6,047 nt of DNA from an uncultured Holophagales bacterium (GTDB lineage Bacteria > Acidobacteriota > Thermoanaerobaculia > UBA5066): assembly GCA_937927565.1 (NCBI GenBank), contig CALBDV010000098.1, positions 1 to 6,047 on the forward strand, read 5' to 3'. The notes below the pieces were generated by a model. The model had not been told where the DNA came from and searched no databases. It saw nothing but the letters and a program-made list of their open reading frames with translations. Of the stretch, positions 1 through 6,047 are shown piece after piece. Both the position numbers and the translations under genes were made by a program. The first letter of the stretch is position 1. The number at the start of each line of letters is the position of its first letter.

Positions 1-2439
1 TACACGGCGCGCCACCACACGTTCTTCGAGATGCTCGGGAACTTCTCCTTCGGCGACTACTTCAAGGAGGAGGCGATCGCCTTCGCCTGGGAGCTCGTGA
101 CCGAGCGCTACGGCTTCGAGCCGAAGCGCCTCTGGGCGACCGTCTACACCGACGACGACGAGGCCGCGAAGCTCTGGCAGCAGTACCTGCCCGCCGGGCG
201 AATCCTCCGTTTCGGCGAGAAGGACAACTTCTGGTCGATGGGCGACACCGGGCCCTGTGGCCCGTGCTCGGAGCTCCACGTCGACCAGGGACCCCACGTA
301 CCGGGAGACGACACGCCGAACGGGCGCGGCGACCGGGTCATGGAGATCTGGAACCTCGTCTTCATGCAGTTCGACCGGGACGCCGAGGGGAAGACGACGC
401 CCCTGCCGAAACCCTCGGTCGACACCGGCGCCGGGCTCGAGCGGATCACGGCCCTCCTGACGGGGAAGAACAACAACTTCGACACCGACCTCTTCACTCC
501 CCTGATCCACAAGATCGAGGCGATCTCGGGGAAGACCTACCGCGGCGGGATGGTCGCGGAAGACGCCCCGTTCCGCGTGATCGCGGACCACCTGCGGGCC
601 GCGACGATGCTCATGGCCGACGGCGTCATGCCGGCCAATACCGGGCGCGGCTACGTCCTGCGCCGGATCCTCCGCCGGGCGGCCCGCTACGGGCGGCGCC
701 TCGGCATCGAGGGGCCCGAGCTCTGCGGTCTCGTCGAGCCGGTTTTCGACGTGTTCGAGGGGATCTACTTCGGCGAATCCCACCGAACGCTGAAGAGCGA
801 AGTCTGGGAGCTCGTCCGCTCCGAGGAGCGCAGCTTCGCCCGGACGATGTCTGCGGGAGCCGACCGCGTCGGCGAGGCGATCAGCGAGGCTCGGCGGAAA
901 GAGGAGACGAGCCTCTCCGGCGCAGCCGTCTTCCGTTTCTACGACACGTACGGCATTCCGCTCGAGCTGATCGAGGAGCTGGCGCAGGACGAGGGTTTGA
1001 CCGTCGATCGCGCGGGCTTCGAGAAGGAGCTCGAGGTGGCGCGCGAGCGCTCCAAGGCCGGCTCGAAGTTCGAGGCCGACGACGCCCTCCTGCCGGAAGA
1101 GCTCGCCGACGCCTCCTGGGAGACCGCCTTCTCCGGCTACCCGGAGGACGATTTCGTCCGGCTCGAAGGGGCCAGGGCGCTTGGAGTCTTCTCACTTTCC
1201 AGCGGTGTCCCGGCTCCGGTCGACGCGCTGCCGGCGGGAGGCGAGGGGCTCCTCGTCAGCGACCGCACGGTCTTCTACCCCGAGGGTGGCGGCCAGGTCA
1301 CGGATACCGGTTCGATCGTCTGGCCGGGTGGCCGGGCGACCGTCACGTCCGCGCGGAAATCGGCGAGCGGGCGCTTCATCCAGCACCACGTGCGGGTCGA
1401 GGAGGGAACGCTCGCGCTCGGGGCGACGCTGACGCTCGAGGTCGCGGAGTGGACCCGTCGACGGACCCAGGCGAACCACACGGGCACGCACCTGCTGCAC
1501 GCGGCGCTCCGGAAGGTCCTCGGCGAGTCCGTGCGACAGATGGGGTCCCTCGTCGCACCCGACCGCCTCCGGTTCGACTACGCCGCCAATCGCCCGACGA
1601 CCGCGGCAGAGATCCTCGAGGTCGAGCGGCTCGTCAACGAGGCGATCCTCCTGGACGCGCCCGTCTCCAAGGAAGTGACCTCGATGGACGAGGCGCGGGC
1701 GAAGGGCGCGATGATGTTCTTCGGCGAGAAGTACGGCGAGAGGGTCCGCGTCGTCGACGTGCCCGGCGTCTCGACGGAGCTCTGCGGCGGCTGTCACGTC
1801 GGCCGGACCGGGGAGATCGGCGCCTTCAAGGTCCTCTCCGACCGTGGCCTGGCCGCAGGTGTTCGACGCATCGAGGCGATCACGTCTCTCGGGGCCGTGG
1901 AACGGCTGACGCGCGACGAGCATCTCCTCGGCGAGCTGTCCGAGCTGGCCCAGGTGCCGCCCGAGGAGCTTCCCGGCAAGCTGCGCGAGGTCCTCGCCCG
2001 CCTCAGGGACGGCGAGAAGGAGATCGCGAGGCTCAAGGTCCAGCTCGCCTCGGGCTCCGGGGCGGGATCGGGCGCCTCGGAGGACGATGGGCTCGTCGAG
2101 GTCGCCGGTTTCAAGGTCCTCGCGAGGCGCGTTCCGTCCCTTCCCGTGAACGAGCTGAGGAACCTGGCCGATACCTTTCGGGGCAAGCTGAAGAGCGGAG
2201 TCGTCCTCCTCGGCACGGAAGCCGAGGGGAAAGTCACGCTGCTGGCAGCCGTCACGGCCGACCTCGTCTCCCGCGTCTCGGCCGACGACCTCGCGAAGGC
2301 GATGGCGCCGGTCGTCGGCGGAAGAGGGGGAGGCAAGGCGGACCTGGCGCAGGCCGGCGGGAAGGACCCGGAGAAGATCGACGCGGCCCTCGAGGCCGGA
2401 CTCGCCAGGGTCCGGGAGAAGCTGGGAGGGGCGGCCTGA
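1..2439 (+). CDS. alaS: Alanyl-tRNA synthetase, 5'-truncated by the window edge
   Basis: Cytoplasmic class II synthetase that attaches alanine to tRNA-Ala and hydrolyses mischarged Ser- or Gly-tRNA-Ala. The reading frame is open from base 1, and TARHHTFFEMLGNFSFGDYF precedes and spans the first ATG at 31, so that ATG is internal and the true start lies upstream. In residue numbers of the visible 812 aa: the catalytic core contains GDTGPCGPC (81-89) and motif 3 VDTGAGLER (140-148). The tRNA-recognition helices around 195-237 include NTGRGYVLRRILRRA. The editing domain has zinc-site motifs HTGTH (493-497) and CGGCH (595-599). A short helical and Gly/Ser-rich linker follows, then the C-Ala/DHHA1 domain with GGRGGGKADLAQAGG (773-787). 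The E. coli zinc-site residues as I recall them (564/568, 666/670) sit 71 positions later, so about 71 residues are missing. All catalytic and editing motifs seen look intact. The identification is secure. Confidence 0.97.
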   Translation, partial: YTARHHTFFEMLGNFSFGDYFKEEAIAFAWELVTERYGFEPKRLWATVYTDDDEAAKLWQQYLPAGRILRFGEKDNFWSMGDTGPCGPCSELHVDQGPHVPGDDTPNGRGDRVMEIWNLVFMQFDRDAEGKTTPLPKPSVDTGAGLERITALLTGKNNNFDTDLFTPLIHKIEAISGKTYRGGMVAEDAPFRVIADHLRAATMLMADGVMPANTGRGYVLRRILRRAARYGRRLGIEGPELCGLVEPVFDVFEGIYFGESHRTLKSEVWELVRSEERSFARTMSAGADRVGEAISEARRKEETSLSGAAVFRFYDTYGIPLELIEELAQDEGLTVDRAGFEKELEVARERSKAGSKFEADDALLPEELADASWETAFSGYPEDDFVRLEGARALGVFSLSSGVPAPVDALPAGGEGLLVSDRTVFYPEGGGQVTDTGSIVWPGGRATVTSARKSASGRFIQHHVRVEEGTLALGATLTLEVAEWTRRRTQANHTGTHLLHAALRKVLGESVRQMGSLVAPDRLRFDYAANRPTTAAEILEVERLVNEAILLDAPVSKEVTSMDEARAKGAMMFFGEKYGERVRVVDVPGVSTELCGGCHVGRTGEIGAFKVLSDRGLAAGVRRIEAITSLGAVERLTRDEHLLGELSELAQVPPEELPGKLREVLARLRDGEKEIARLKVQLASGSGAGSGASEDDGLVEVAGFKVLARRVPSLPVNELRNLADTFRGKLKSGVVLLGTEAEGKVTLLAAVTADLVSRVSADDLAKAMAPVVGGRGGGKADLAQAGGKDPEKIDAALEAGLARVREKLGGAA

Positions 2440-2456
2440 GACAGGCGTGCGGGCGT

Positions 2457-2471
2457 TATACTGGTCCCGCC
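2457..2471 (+). promoter_or_regulatory. Putative -10 promoter element for the transglycosylase/TPR-AIM24 unit
   Basis: TATACT (2457-2462) matches the sigma-70 -10 consensus at five of six positions and stands out in a GC-rich gap of 32 bp. It ends 9 nt before the ATG at 2472, which would put the transcription start at or within a few bases of the start codon. No Shine-Dalgarno-like purine run lies in those 9 nt (GGTCCCGCC). The -35 region is weak: CTGAGA at 2436-2441 matches TTGACA at four of six positions, but with a short 15-bp spacer. The promoter is inferred from sequence only. If it is not used, the gene is read through from alaS. Confidence 0.45.
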
Positions 2472-3218
2472 ATGATGCGATGGGCCGTGCTCTGTGCCGC
2501 GGGTGGACTTCTCTTCGTTCCGGGAAGTCTGCGGGCGGACGTGAAGCTGATCCGTAAGGCGGACGGCGGCGCGGTCATTTTCAACAGCATCGGCAGCGGC
2601 TGGCGGATCGGCGGCAAGTCGCCGTCCGACTCGTTCCTTCTGGCGCGACGCGAGGCGGCGACGGCGTTCGACGACGCGATCCGCCGGCACGCAGAACGCG
2701 AGCGGGTCGACCCGCGTCTCGTGAAGAGCGTCATGCTCGTCGAGTCGAACTTCAACCCGAAGGCGCTTTCCCCGAAGGGGGCGCGCGGCCTGATGCAGCT
2801 GATGCCCGGCACGGCGCGACGGTACGGAGTCCAGAACTCCTGGGACCCCCACGAGAACATCCGGGGCGGCACGGCGTACCTCTCCGACCTTCTCGGGATG
2901 TTCGACGGCGACATCGTCCGGACCCTTGCCGCCTACAACGCCGGCGAAGGGGCGGTGCAGCGCTACCGCGGGGTCCCGCCCTACCCCGAGACGCAGGAAT
3001 ACGTGCGGCGCGCCATGCTCGTCTACGGCGGAAGCGGCACGCTGCCGATGCTCTCGGGCGGGTTCAAGGGGATGGCGGCTGCATCCTCGCGAAAGGCCCC
3101 TTCGTCGCCGGTCCGGCTTCACCGTGGCGCCGGTGTCCTCCAGATCTCGAACCTCGGCGACGTTCCCCCCAGGAGAGGCCGCTCGCCGGTTCTCGGACGC
3201 GTCGCGGCGAACCGATGA
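2472..3218 (+). CDS. Secreted lytic transglycosylase (SLT/GH23 domain), periplasmic
   Basis: Predicted to cleave the MurNAc-GlcNAc bond of peptidoglycan with formation of 1,6-anhydro-MurNAc, in the periplasm. The 248-aa product starts with a signal peptide (MMR, hydrophobic stretch 4-17, probable cleavage after SLRA at 22). Cys8 does not sit in a lipobox, so it is probably soluble rather than a lipoprotein. Residues 23-41 form a DUF4124-like segment. The SLT domain spans about 62-187, with catalytic Glu91 in VESNF, GLMQLMP (106-112) and AYNAGEGAV (154-162). The C-terminal tail (190-248) is low complexity and carries a second segment resembling 24-38. The frame is open far upstream through alaS, but the signal peptide fixes the start at 2472 (or 2475, the adjacent ATG). 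The last codons overlap the next gene by 4 bp. The family is certain; the exact transglycosylase class and the in vivo role (turnover, or gap-making for an envelope machine) are not decidable here. Confidence 0.93.
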   Translation: MMRWAVLCAAGGLLFVPGSLRADVKLIRKADGGAVIFNSIGSGWRIGGKSPSDSFLLARREAATAFDDAIRRHAERERVDPRLVKSVMLVESNFNPKALSPKGARGLMQLMPGTARRYGVQNSWDPHENIRGGTAYLSDLLGMFDGDIVRTLAAYNAGEGAVQRYRGVPPYPETQEYVRRAMLVYGGSGTLPMLSGGFKGMAAASSRKAPSSPVRLHRGAGVLQISNLGDVPPRRGRSPVLGRVAANR

Positions 3219-4534
3219 GCACGCGCGCTTCCGAGCCGACGCGGAGCGCACCCTTCTTCGATCACGGTCTCTTTCTGCTCCACCTGAACCGTGGCAAGGA
3301 GGACCTGCGGAAGGGCCTCCACGACGATGCCCGGCGCGAGTTCGAGGAAGCTCGCCGTTTCCGGCCCAACGACCCGGAAGTCCTCTCGAACCTGGCGCTC
3401 GCGATGTTCCACCTGGGGCACCTCGAGGAGGCGGAACGGACTACCCGCGGACTCCTCGTCTCCCACGCCGACTCCGTCCCGCTCCTGTTCAATCTCGGGC
3501 TGATCCTCTTCAAGGCGGGAAGGGCCGAAGCGCGCGAGCCGCTGGAGCGCGTCCTGGCCCTCGCCCCCGGGCACCGCAAGGCGCACCTGACCGTCGGGCT
3601 GATCCTTCAACGCGAGGGGCGTCTCGACGAAGCGAAGCGTCACTTCGCGGCGGCCGGCTCCGAGCGGAAGGTCGAGTCCGACGGAGACGACACGATCACC
3701 CGTGCCGCGCGAGCGGCCGCGTCGACCTGGCCCTCTCCCGGCACTCCGGTTCCCACCGTCAAGCCGGAAGAGGTCTTCGACGACTCTTCGGCTCGCCGGG
3801 AACGTGCCACCCAGCCGATCGAGCCGGTCGAGCCGCCCGCACCTTTCGCACCTCCGCAGGAATTGGTGACGGCCTCAGCAATCCTGCCCATGCAGCCCCC
3901 TCCGGCCAGCGCGACCCAGGCTCCTCCCGGCCCACGGAAGGCAGCTGCGACGGTTCCTCCGGCGATGGCGCCGGGGGCCCCTCCGGCGTTCTCCGCTCGT
4001 CCGGGTGGCCTCGTCGCTGCCGACGCACGGGGCGGGATTCTCGTGCGAAGGACTGCCCTGACCGGCCGTACCGGAGTTGCGGAGCTCGTCGCCGACGGCA
4101 GCCTTTCCGGTGCGCTCGCCCGCTTCTTCGTTCGCGTCACGGGGAACGGCGGGGTCCTCCTCCTCGACCCGAAGCGGGCTCTCCACCTCGTCCACCTGAG
4201 GAACGAGTTCCTGTCGGCCGACCCGGCCCGGCTTTTCGGATTCGACGCGGCGCTCACCTGGCGCGAGGATCCGGCGTTCGAGTTCCGGCGCCAGATTGCC
4301 CTTCCCTTCGTGAAGCTCTTCGGTACCGGGAGCGTCGCGTTTTCCGTGTCGGCGGAGCCGGCCCGACTCGAGGTGACCCCGGAGACGCCGCTCACTCTCG
4401 CTTCCCGGTCGCTCCTCGGGTACGGCGGTGACGTCGCGGTCGACCTGGTTGAAGACGCCGACCCGCTCGCCGACCTCGGCGGCGGGCCCGTCCTCAGCGT
4501 CTCTGGTTCGGGCTTCGTGCTGATCGAAGCCTGA
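3215..4534 (+). CDS. TPR repeat protein with C-terminal AIM24-family domain
   Basis: A 439-aa protein of unknown function. Residues about 22-146 form three to four tetratricopeptide repeats (for example PEVLSNLALAMFHLGHLEEA, then PLLFNLGLILFKAGRAEA), normally a protein-protein interaction scaffold. Residues about 165-258 are a disordered Pro/Ala-rich linker. Residues about 259-439 look like an AIM24/TIGR00266-type beta-sandwich, with glycine-rich strand turns such as GNGGVLLLD, LFGTGSVAF, TPLTLASRSLLGYG and the closing SGSGFVLIEA. No signal peptide or membrane segment is visible, so a cytoplasmic location is likely, unlike its exported neighbour. The start ATG overlaps the transglycosylase stop (ATGA, 3215-3218). 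The nearest SD-like sequence (AGGAGAGG, 3171-3178) is about 36 nt away, so translation is probably coupled to the upstream gene. The TPR assignment is firm; the AIM24 assignment rests on my recognition of the strand pattern and should be confirmed by profile search. Confidence 0.88.
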   Translation: MSTRASEPTRSAPFFDHGLFLLHLNRGKEDLRKGLHDDARREFEEARRFRPNDPEVLSNLALAMFHLGHLEEAERTTRGLLVSHADSVPLLFNLGLILFKAGRAEAREPLERVLALAPGHRKAHLTVGLILQREGRLDEAKRHFAAAGSERKVESDGDDTITRAARAAASTWPSPGTPVPTVKPEEVFDDSSARRERATQPIEPVEPPAPFAPPQELVTASAILPMQPPPASATQAPPGPRKAAATVPPAMAPGAPPAFSARPGGLVAADARGGILVRRTALTGRTGVAELVADGSLSGALARFFVRVTGNGGVLLLDPKRALHLVHLRNEFLSADPARLFGFDAALTWREDPAFEFRRQIALPFVKLFGTGSVAFSVSAEPARLEVTPETPLTLASRSLLGYGGDVAVDLVEDADPLADLGGGPVLSVSGSGFVLIEA

Positions 4535-4603
4535 TCGGCCTCGGGGTCCTCATAGAGGCCTGATCGGCCTCGGGGTGCTGATCGAGGCCTGGACCGTTTC
4601 GAG
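4517..4603. repeat. 29-bp tandem repeat, three copies (third degenerate), across two convergent gene ends
   Basis: Units lie at 4517-4545, 4546-4574 and 4575-4603. A 19-bp core (GCCTGATCGGCCTCGGGGT) is identical at 4529-4547 and 4558-4576. The first 17 bases of units 1 and 3 differ at one position only (4528 versus 4586). The last third of unit 3 has decayed. Unit 1 encodes the end of the TPR-AIM24 protein. Unit 3 and part of unit 2 encode, on the other strand, the last residues of the mutase. The period is not a multiple of three. Confidence 0.9.
4537..4589. terminator. Overlapping GC-rich hairpins between convergent genes, possible bidirectional terminator
   Basis: The repeat units create several alternative perfect 6-bp stems. 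The most compact is GAGGCC-TGATC-GGCCTC (4555-4571, 5-nt loop). GGCCTC also pairs with GAGGCC across 12-nt loops at 4537-4560 and 4566-4589. They lie at the meeting point of two converging transcripts, where a terminator is expected. Neither strand has a T-run after the stems, so classic intrinsic termination is doubtful. The stems could instead protect 3' ends or be a by-product of the repeat. Confidence 0.3.
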
Positions 4604-5998
4604 CTCTTCGGCCGTCTCGGAGAGGAGCTTCCTCACCATCTCCGGGTCCTCGTGCTCCGCGTAGACGCGCAGGATCGGCTCGGTCCCGGAGAGGCGGTGG
4701 AGGAGCCACCCGCGATCGCCGAGGAGGAGCTTCACACCGTCGAGCGTCTCGACAGAAGTGACGCGGGCGCCTGCCCGGAGCCCGGGGGGCGCGGCCAGGA
4801 GGCCGTCGACGAAGGACCGCAGGACCGGCATCGGAAGCCGAACGTCGCGCCGACCGTACGCGAACGCCCCGTATTCGCGCTCCTGGCGGGCCAGGAGCGC
4901 CTCGAACGAGAGCCCCGAGTGGGCCACCGCCTCGAGGACGAGGAGGGCGGAGAGGACGCCGTCCCGCTCCGGAAGGAAGAAGGAGACGCCCAGCCCGCCC
5001 GACTCCTCGCCGCCGATGCCGACCTCGCCCGAGAGCATCTTCTCGGCGATCCACTTGAAGCCGATTGGCGTGACGTGGAGCGGGACTCCGAGCCTGGCGG
5101 CGACGCGGTCGACGAGGAGCGACGTGGAGAAGGTCTTTGCGATGCCGCCGCCGATCCGTCCGCGACTCGCGAGGCTCTCGGCGAGCAGGGCGAGGATGCG
5201 ATGGGGCGTCACGAACGTGCCGTCGGGGGCGAGGACGCCGAGCCGGTCGCCGTCCCCGTCGCTGGCCAGCGCCAGGTCGAAACCCTCCGAGCCGAGGCGC
5301 GCGACGGTGGCCCCGAGGTGCTCGGGAATCGGTTCGGGGTGGACGCCGCCGAAGGAAGGGTTGATCTCGGCCCGGATCGTCGTCACCCGCGTCGGGTGCC
5401 CTTCGCCCAGGATCGACGCAAGGAGGTCTCCCGCCGCACCGTGCATCGGGTCCCAGAGGACCTTCAGGCCCGCGCGCCGGATTGCATCGAGGTCGACGCA
5501 GGCGGCGATGGCGGCGGCGTAGGGGGTGAGGAGGTCCGTCGTCTCCACGGCGCCTCCCGGCCGGTCCGGGAGCGGGACGTCGGCGCAGGCGGCGATCGCC
5601 GCGTACGTCGCGGCCGTGGCGCTCCCGCCGAACCACGACTTGTACTTGACTCCGTTCCATTCCGGGGGGTTGTGCGAGGCCGTGATCGCGATGCCGCCGC
5701 GCAGCCCGCGCTCCTTCACGTGCCAGGAAGCGCACGGCGTAGGCACCGGGCGGTCGGAGAGGAGGATCCGGAAGCCCTTCCTCGCCAGGCGGGCAGCGCT
5801 CTCGGCGGCGAGCTCCCTGGAGAGGAACCGGGTGTCGTGGACGATCGGGAGGGTGACGCCGTTTCCCGGGTCGTCGTTGGCGGGGGAGATGCTCCACGCG
5901 GCGACCGCGTCGACGACGCGGGCGGCGGATTCGAAGGTGAGGTCGCGGCCGATCCTGGCCCGCCAACCGTCCGTACCGAAGGGGATGGGAGACGTCAT
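4550..5998 (-). CDS. Phosphoglucomutase/phosphomannomutase family protein (alpha-D-phosphohexomutase)
   Basis: A cytoplasmic Mg-dependent enzyme that moves phosphate between C6 and C1 of a hexose phosphate through a phosphoserine, feeding sugar-nucleotide, cell-wall or storage-polysaccharide synthesis. The 482-aa length is normal for the superfamily. All four domain signatures are present: FGTDGWRA (7-14), the catalytic loop ITASHNP with Ser108, the metal loop DGDGDR (247-252), the sugar-recognition loop GGEESGG (329-335), and the phosphate-binding loop RLSGTEP (435-441; RPSGTEP is commoner). The EES loop and the stretch IGFKWIAEKM resemble the PgcA-like group and suggest glucose phosphate preference over mannose, but the substrate is not fixed by sequence. 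GlmM is less likely because its loop usually reads EQSGH. The chosen ATG at 5998 sits just before the conserved FGTDGWRA; no SD-like sequence precedes it closely. The last dozen residues (about 471-482) come from a tandem repeat and lie outside the conserved fold. Confidence 0.94.
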   Translation of the reverse strand: MTSPIPFGTDGWRARIGRDLTFESAARVVDAVAAWSISPANDDPGNGVTLPIVHDTRFLSRELAAESAARLARKGFRILLSDRPVPTPCASWHVKERGLRGGIAITASHNPPEWNGVKYKSWFGGSATAATYAAIAACADVPLPDRPGGAVETTDLLTPYAAAIAACVDLDAIRRAGLKVLWDPMHGAAGDLLASILGEGHPTRVTTIRAEINPSFGGVHPEPIPEHLGATVARLGSEGFDLALASDGDGDRLGVLAPDGTFVTPHRILALLAESLASRGRIGGGIAKTFSTSLLVDRVAARLGVPLHVTPIGFKWIAEKMLSGEVGIGGEESGGLGVSFFLPERDGVLSALLVLEAVAHSGLSFEALLARQEREYGAFAYGRRDVRLPMPVLRSFVDGLLAAPPGLRAGARVTSVETLDGVKLLLGDRGWLLHRLSGTEPILRVYAEHEDPEMVRKLLSETAEELETVQASISTPRPIRPL

Positions 5999-6007
5999 CG
6001 TCCGCGG

Positions 6008-6036
6008 ATTCTGGGTGGAAGGGGGGCCTCCCGCAA
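6008..6036 (-). promoter_or_regulatory. Weak putative promoter for the mutase gene
   Basis: On the minus strand, TTGCGG (complement of 6031-6036) and CAGAAT (complement of 6008-6013) are separated by exactly 17 bp. They match the -35 and -10 consensus at three and four of six positions. The -10 candidate ends 9 nt before the ATG at 5998, the same spacing as for the TATACT element at 2457. No Shine-Dalgarno sequence is found in between. The match is weak and could be chance. Confidence 0.25.
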
Positions 6037-6041
6037 GGCCC
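6024..6041. repeat. Short inverted repeat upstream of the mutase gene
   Basis: GGGCCT and AGGCCC form a perfect 6-bp stem around a 6-nt loop (CCCGCA). It lies 26 bp upstream of the mutase start and overlaps the candidate -35 box. There is no T-run on either strand. It could be an operator, the stem of an upstream gene's terminator, or chance in GC-rich DNA. Confidence 0.3.
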
Positions 6042-6047
6042 GGCTAG

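Noticed and set aside
31..33. ATG at 31 as the start of alaS
   Set aside because: The ten codons before it encode conserved AlaRS sequence (TARHHTFFE), so the gene continues off the left edge.
2434..2446. Hairpin GCCTG-AGA-CAGGC at the alaS stop as a terminator
   Set aside because: The stem is only 5 bp, it includes the stop codon, and it is not followed by a T-run. It is too weak to call.
264..2471. Long open + frame running across alaS and joining the transglycosylase frame
   Set aside because: The translation is Arg/Gly/Pro-rich with no family features, and alaS in frame 1 is certain. The real gene in this frame begins at the signal peptide at 2472; the upstream openness reflects GC-rich codon bias.
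1794..3251. Minus-strand open frame of 485 codons
   Set aside because: It lies antisense to the alaS 3' end and the transglycosylase, has low-complexity Arg/Ser/Pro composition and no recognisable domain. It is a shadow of the plus-strand genes.
2926..4431. Plus-strand open frame of 501 codons overlapping the TPR-AIM24 gene
   Set aside because: Its composition is Arg/Pro/Ser-rich, and it conflicts with the clear TPR pattern in the adjacent frame.
4517..4603. The 29-bp repeat as a CRISPR array
   Set aside because: The units are directly adjacent without spacers, partly coding, and degenerate. This is a tandem duplication.
4494..5966. Second minus-strand open frame of 490 codons overlapping the mutase
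   Set aside because: It is in a different frame from the clear mutase and almost entirely Arg/Pro/Gly-rich. It has no motifs.
5526..6047. Plus-strand open frame opposite the mutase N-terminal half
   Set aside because: It is antisense to the conserved mutase active-site region and shows no family features of its own.

Overview
The window is a GC-rich stretch of bacterial chromosome, densely packed with coding sequence. It holds four protein genes, no RNA genes, no recognisable mobile elements and no CRISPR array. An exported peptidoglycan lytic transglycosylase points to a diderm (Gram-negative) host. The high GC content, the transglycosylase with DUF4124-like segments and the TPR-AIM24 fusion fit Acidobacteriota or a deltaproteobacterial/Myxococcota-type lineage. 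That placement is an inference and is not proven by any marker here.

Layout. Positions 1-2439 (+) carry alanyl-tRNA synthetase (alaS), lacking only about 71 N-terminal residues that lie beyond the left edge. A 32-bp gap with a good -10 hexamer (TATACT) follows. A two-gene unit comes next: a secreted lytic transglycosylase (2472-3218, +), then a TPR-AIM24 protein (3215-4534, +) joined to it by a 4-bp ATGA stop/start overlap. Facing these genes is a phosphoglucomutase/phosphomannomutase-family enzyme (5998-4550, -). The two convergent genes end only 15 bp apart.

Most of the content is housekeeping: tRNA charging with editing, cell-wall remodelling and sugar-phosphate interconversion. I see no defence, mobile or secretion system. 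The most unusual structure is a 29-bp tandem repeat (4517-4603) across the convergent 3' ends. Its copies carry the string Val-Leu-Ile-Glu-Ala, twice followed by a stop, and differ within those codons only at third positions. The repeat also supplies the C-terminal tail and the stop codon of the mutase. Other points of interest are the TPR-AIM24 fusion coupled to a cell-wall enzyme, a similar beta-hairpin-like motif on both sides of the transglycosylase domain, and hints of leaderless transcription at both transcription units whose starts are visible.
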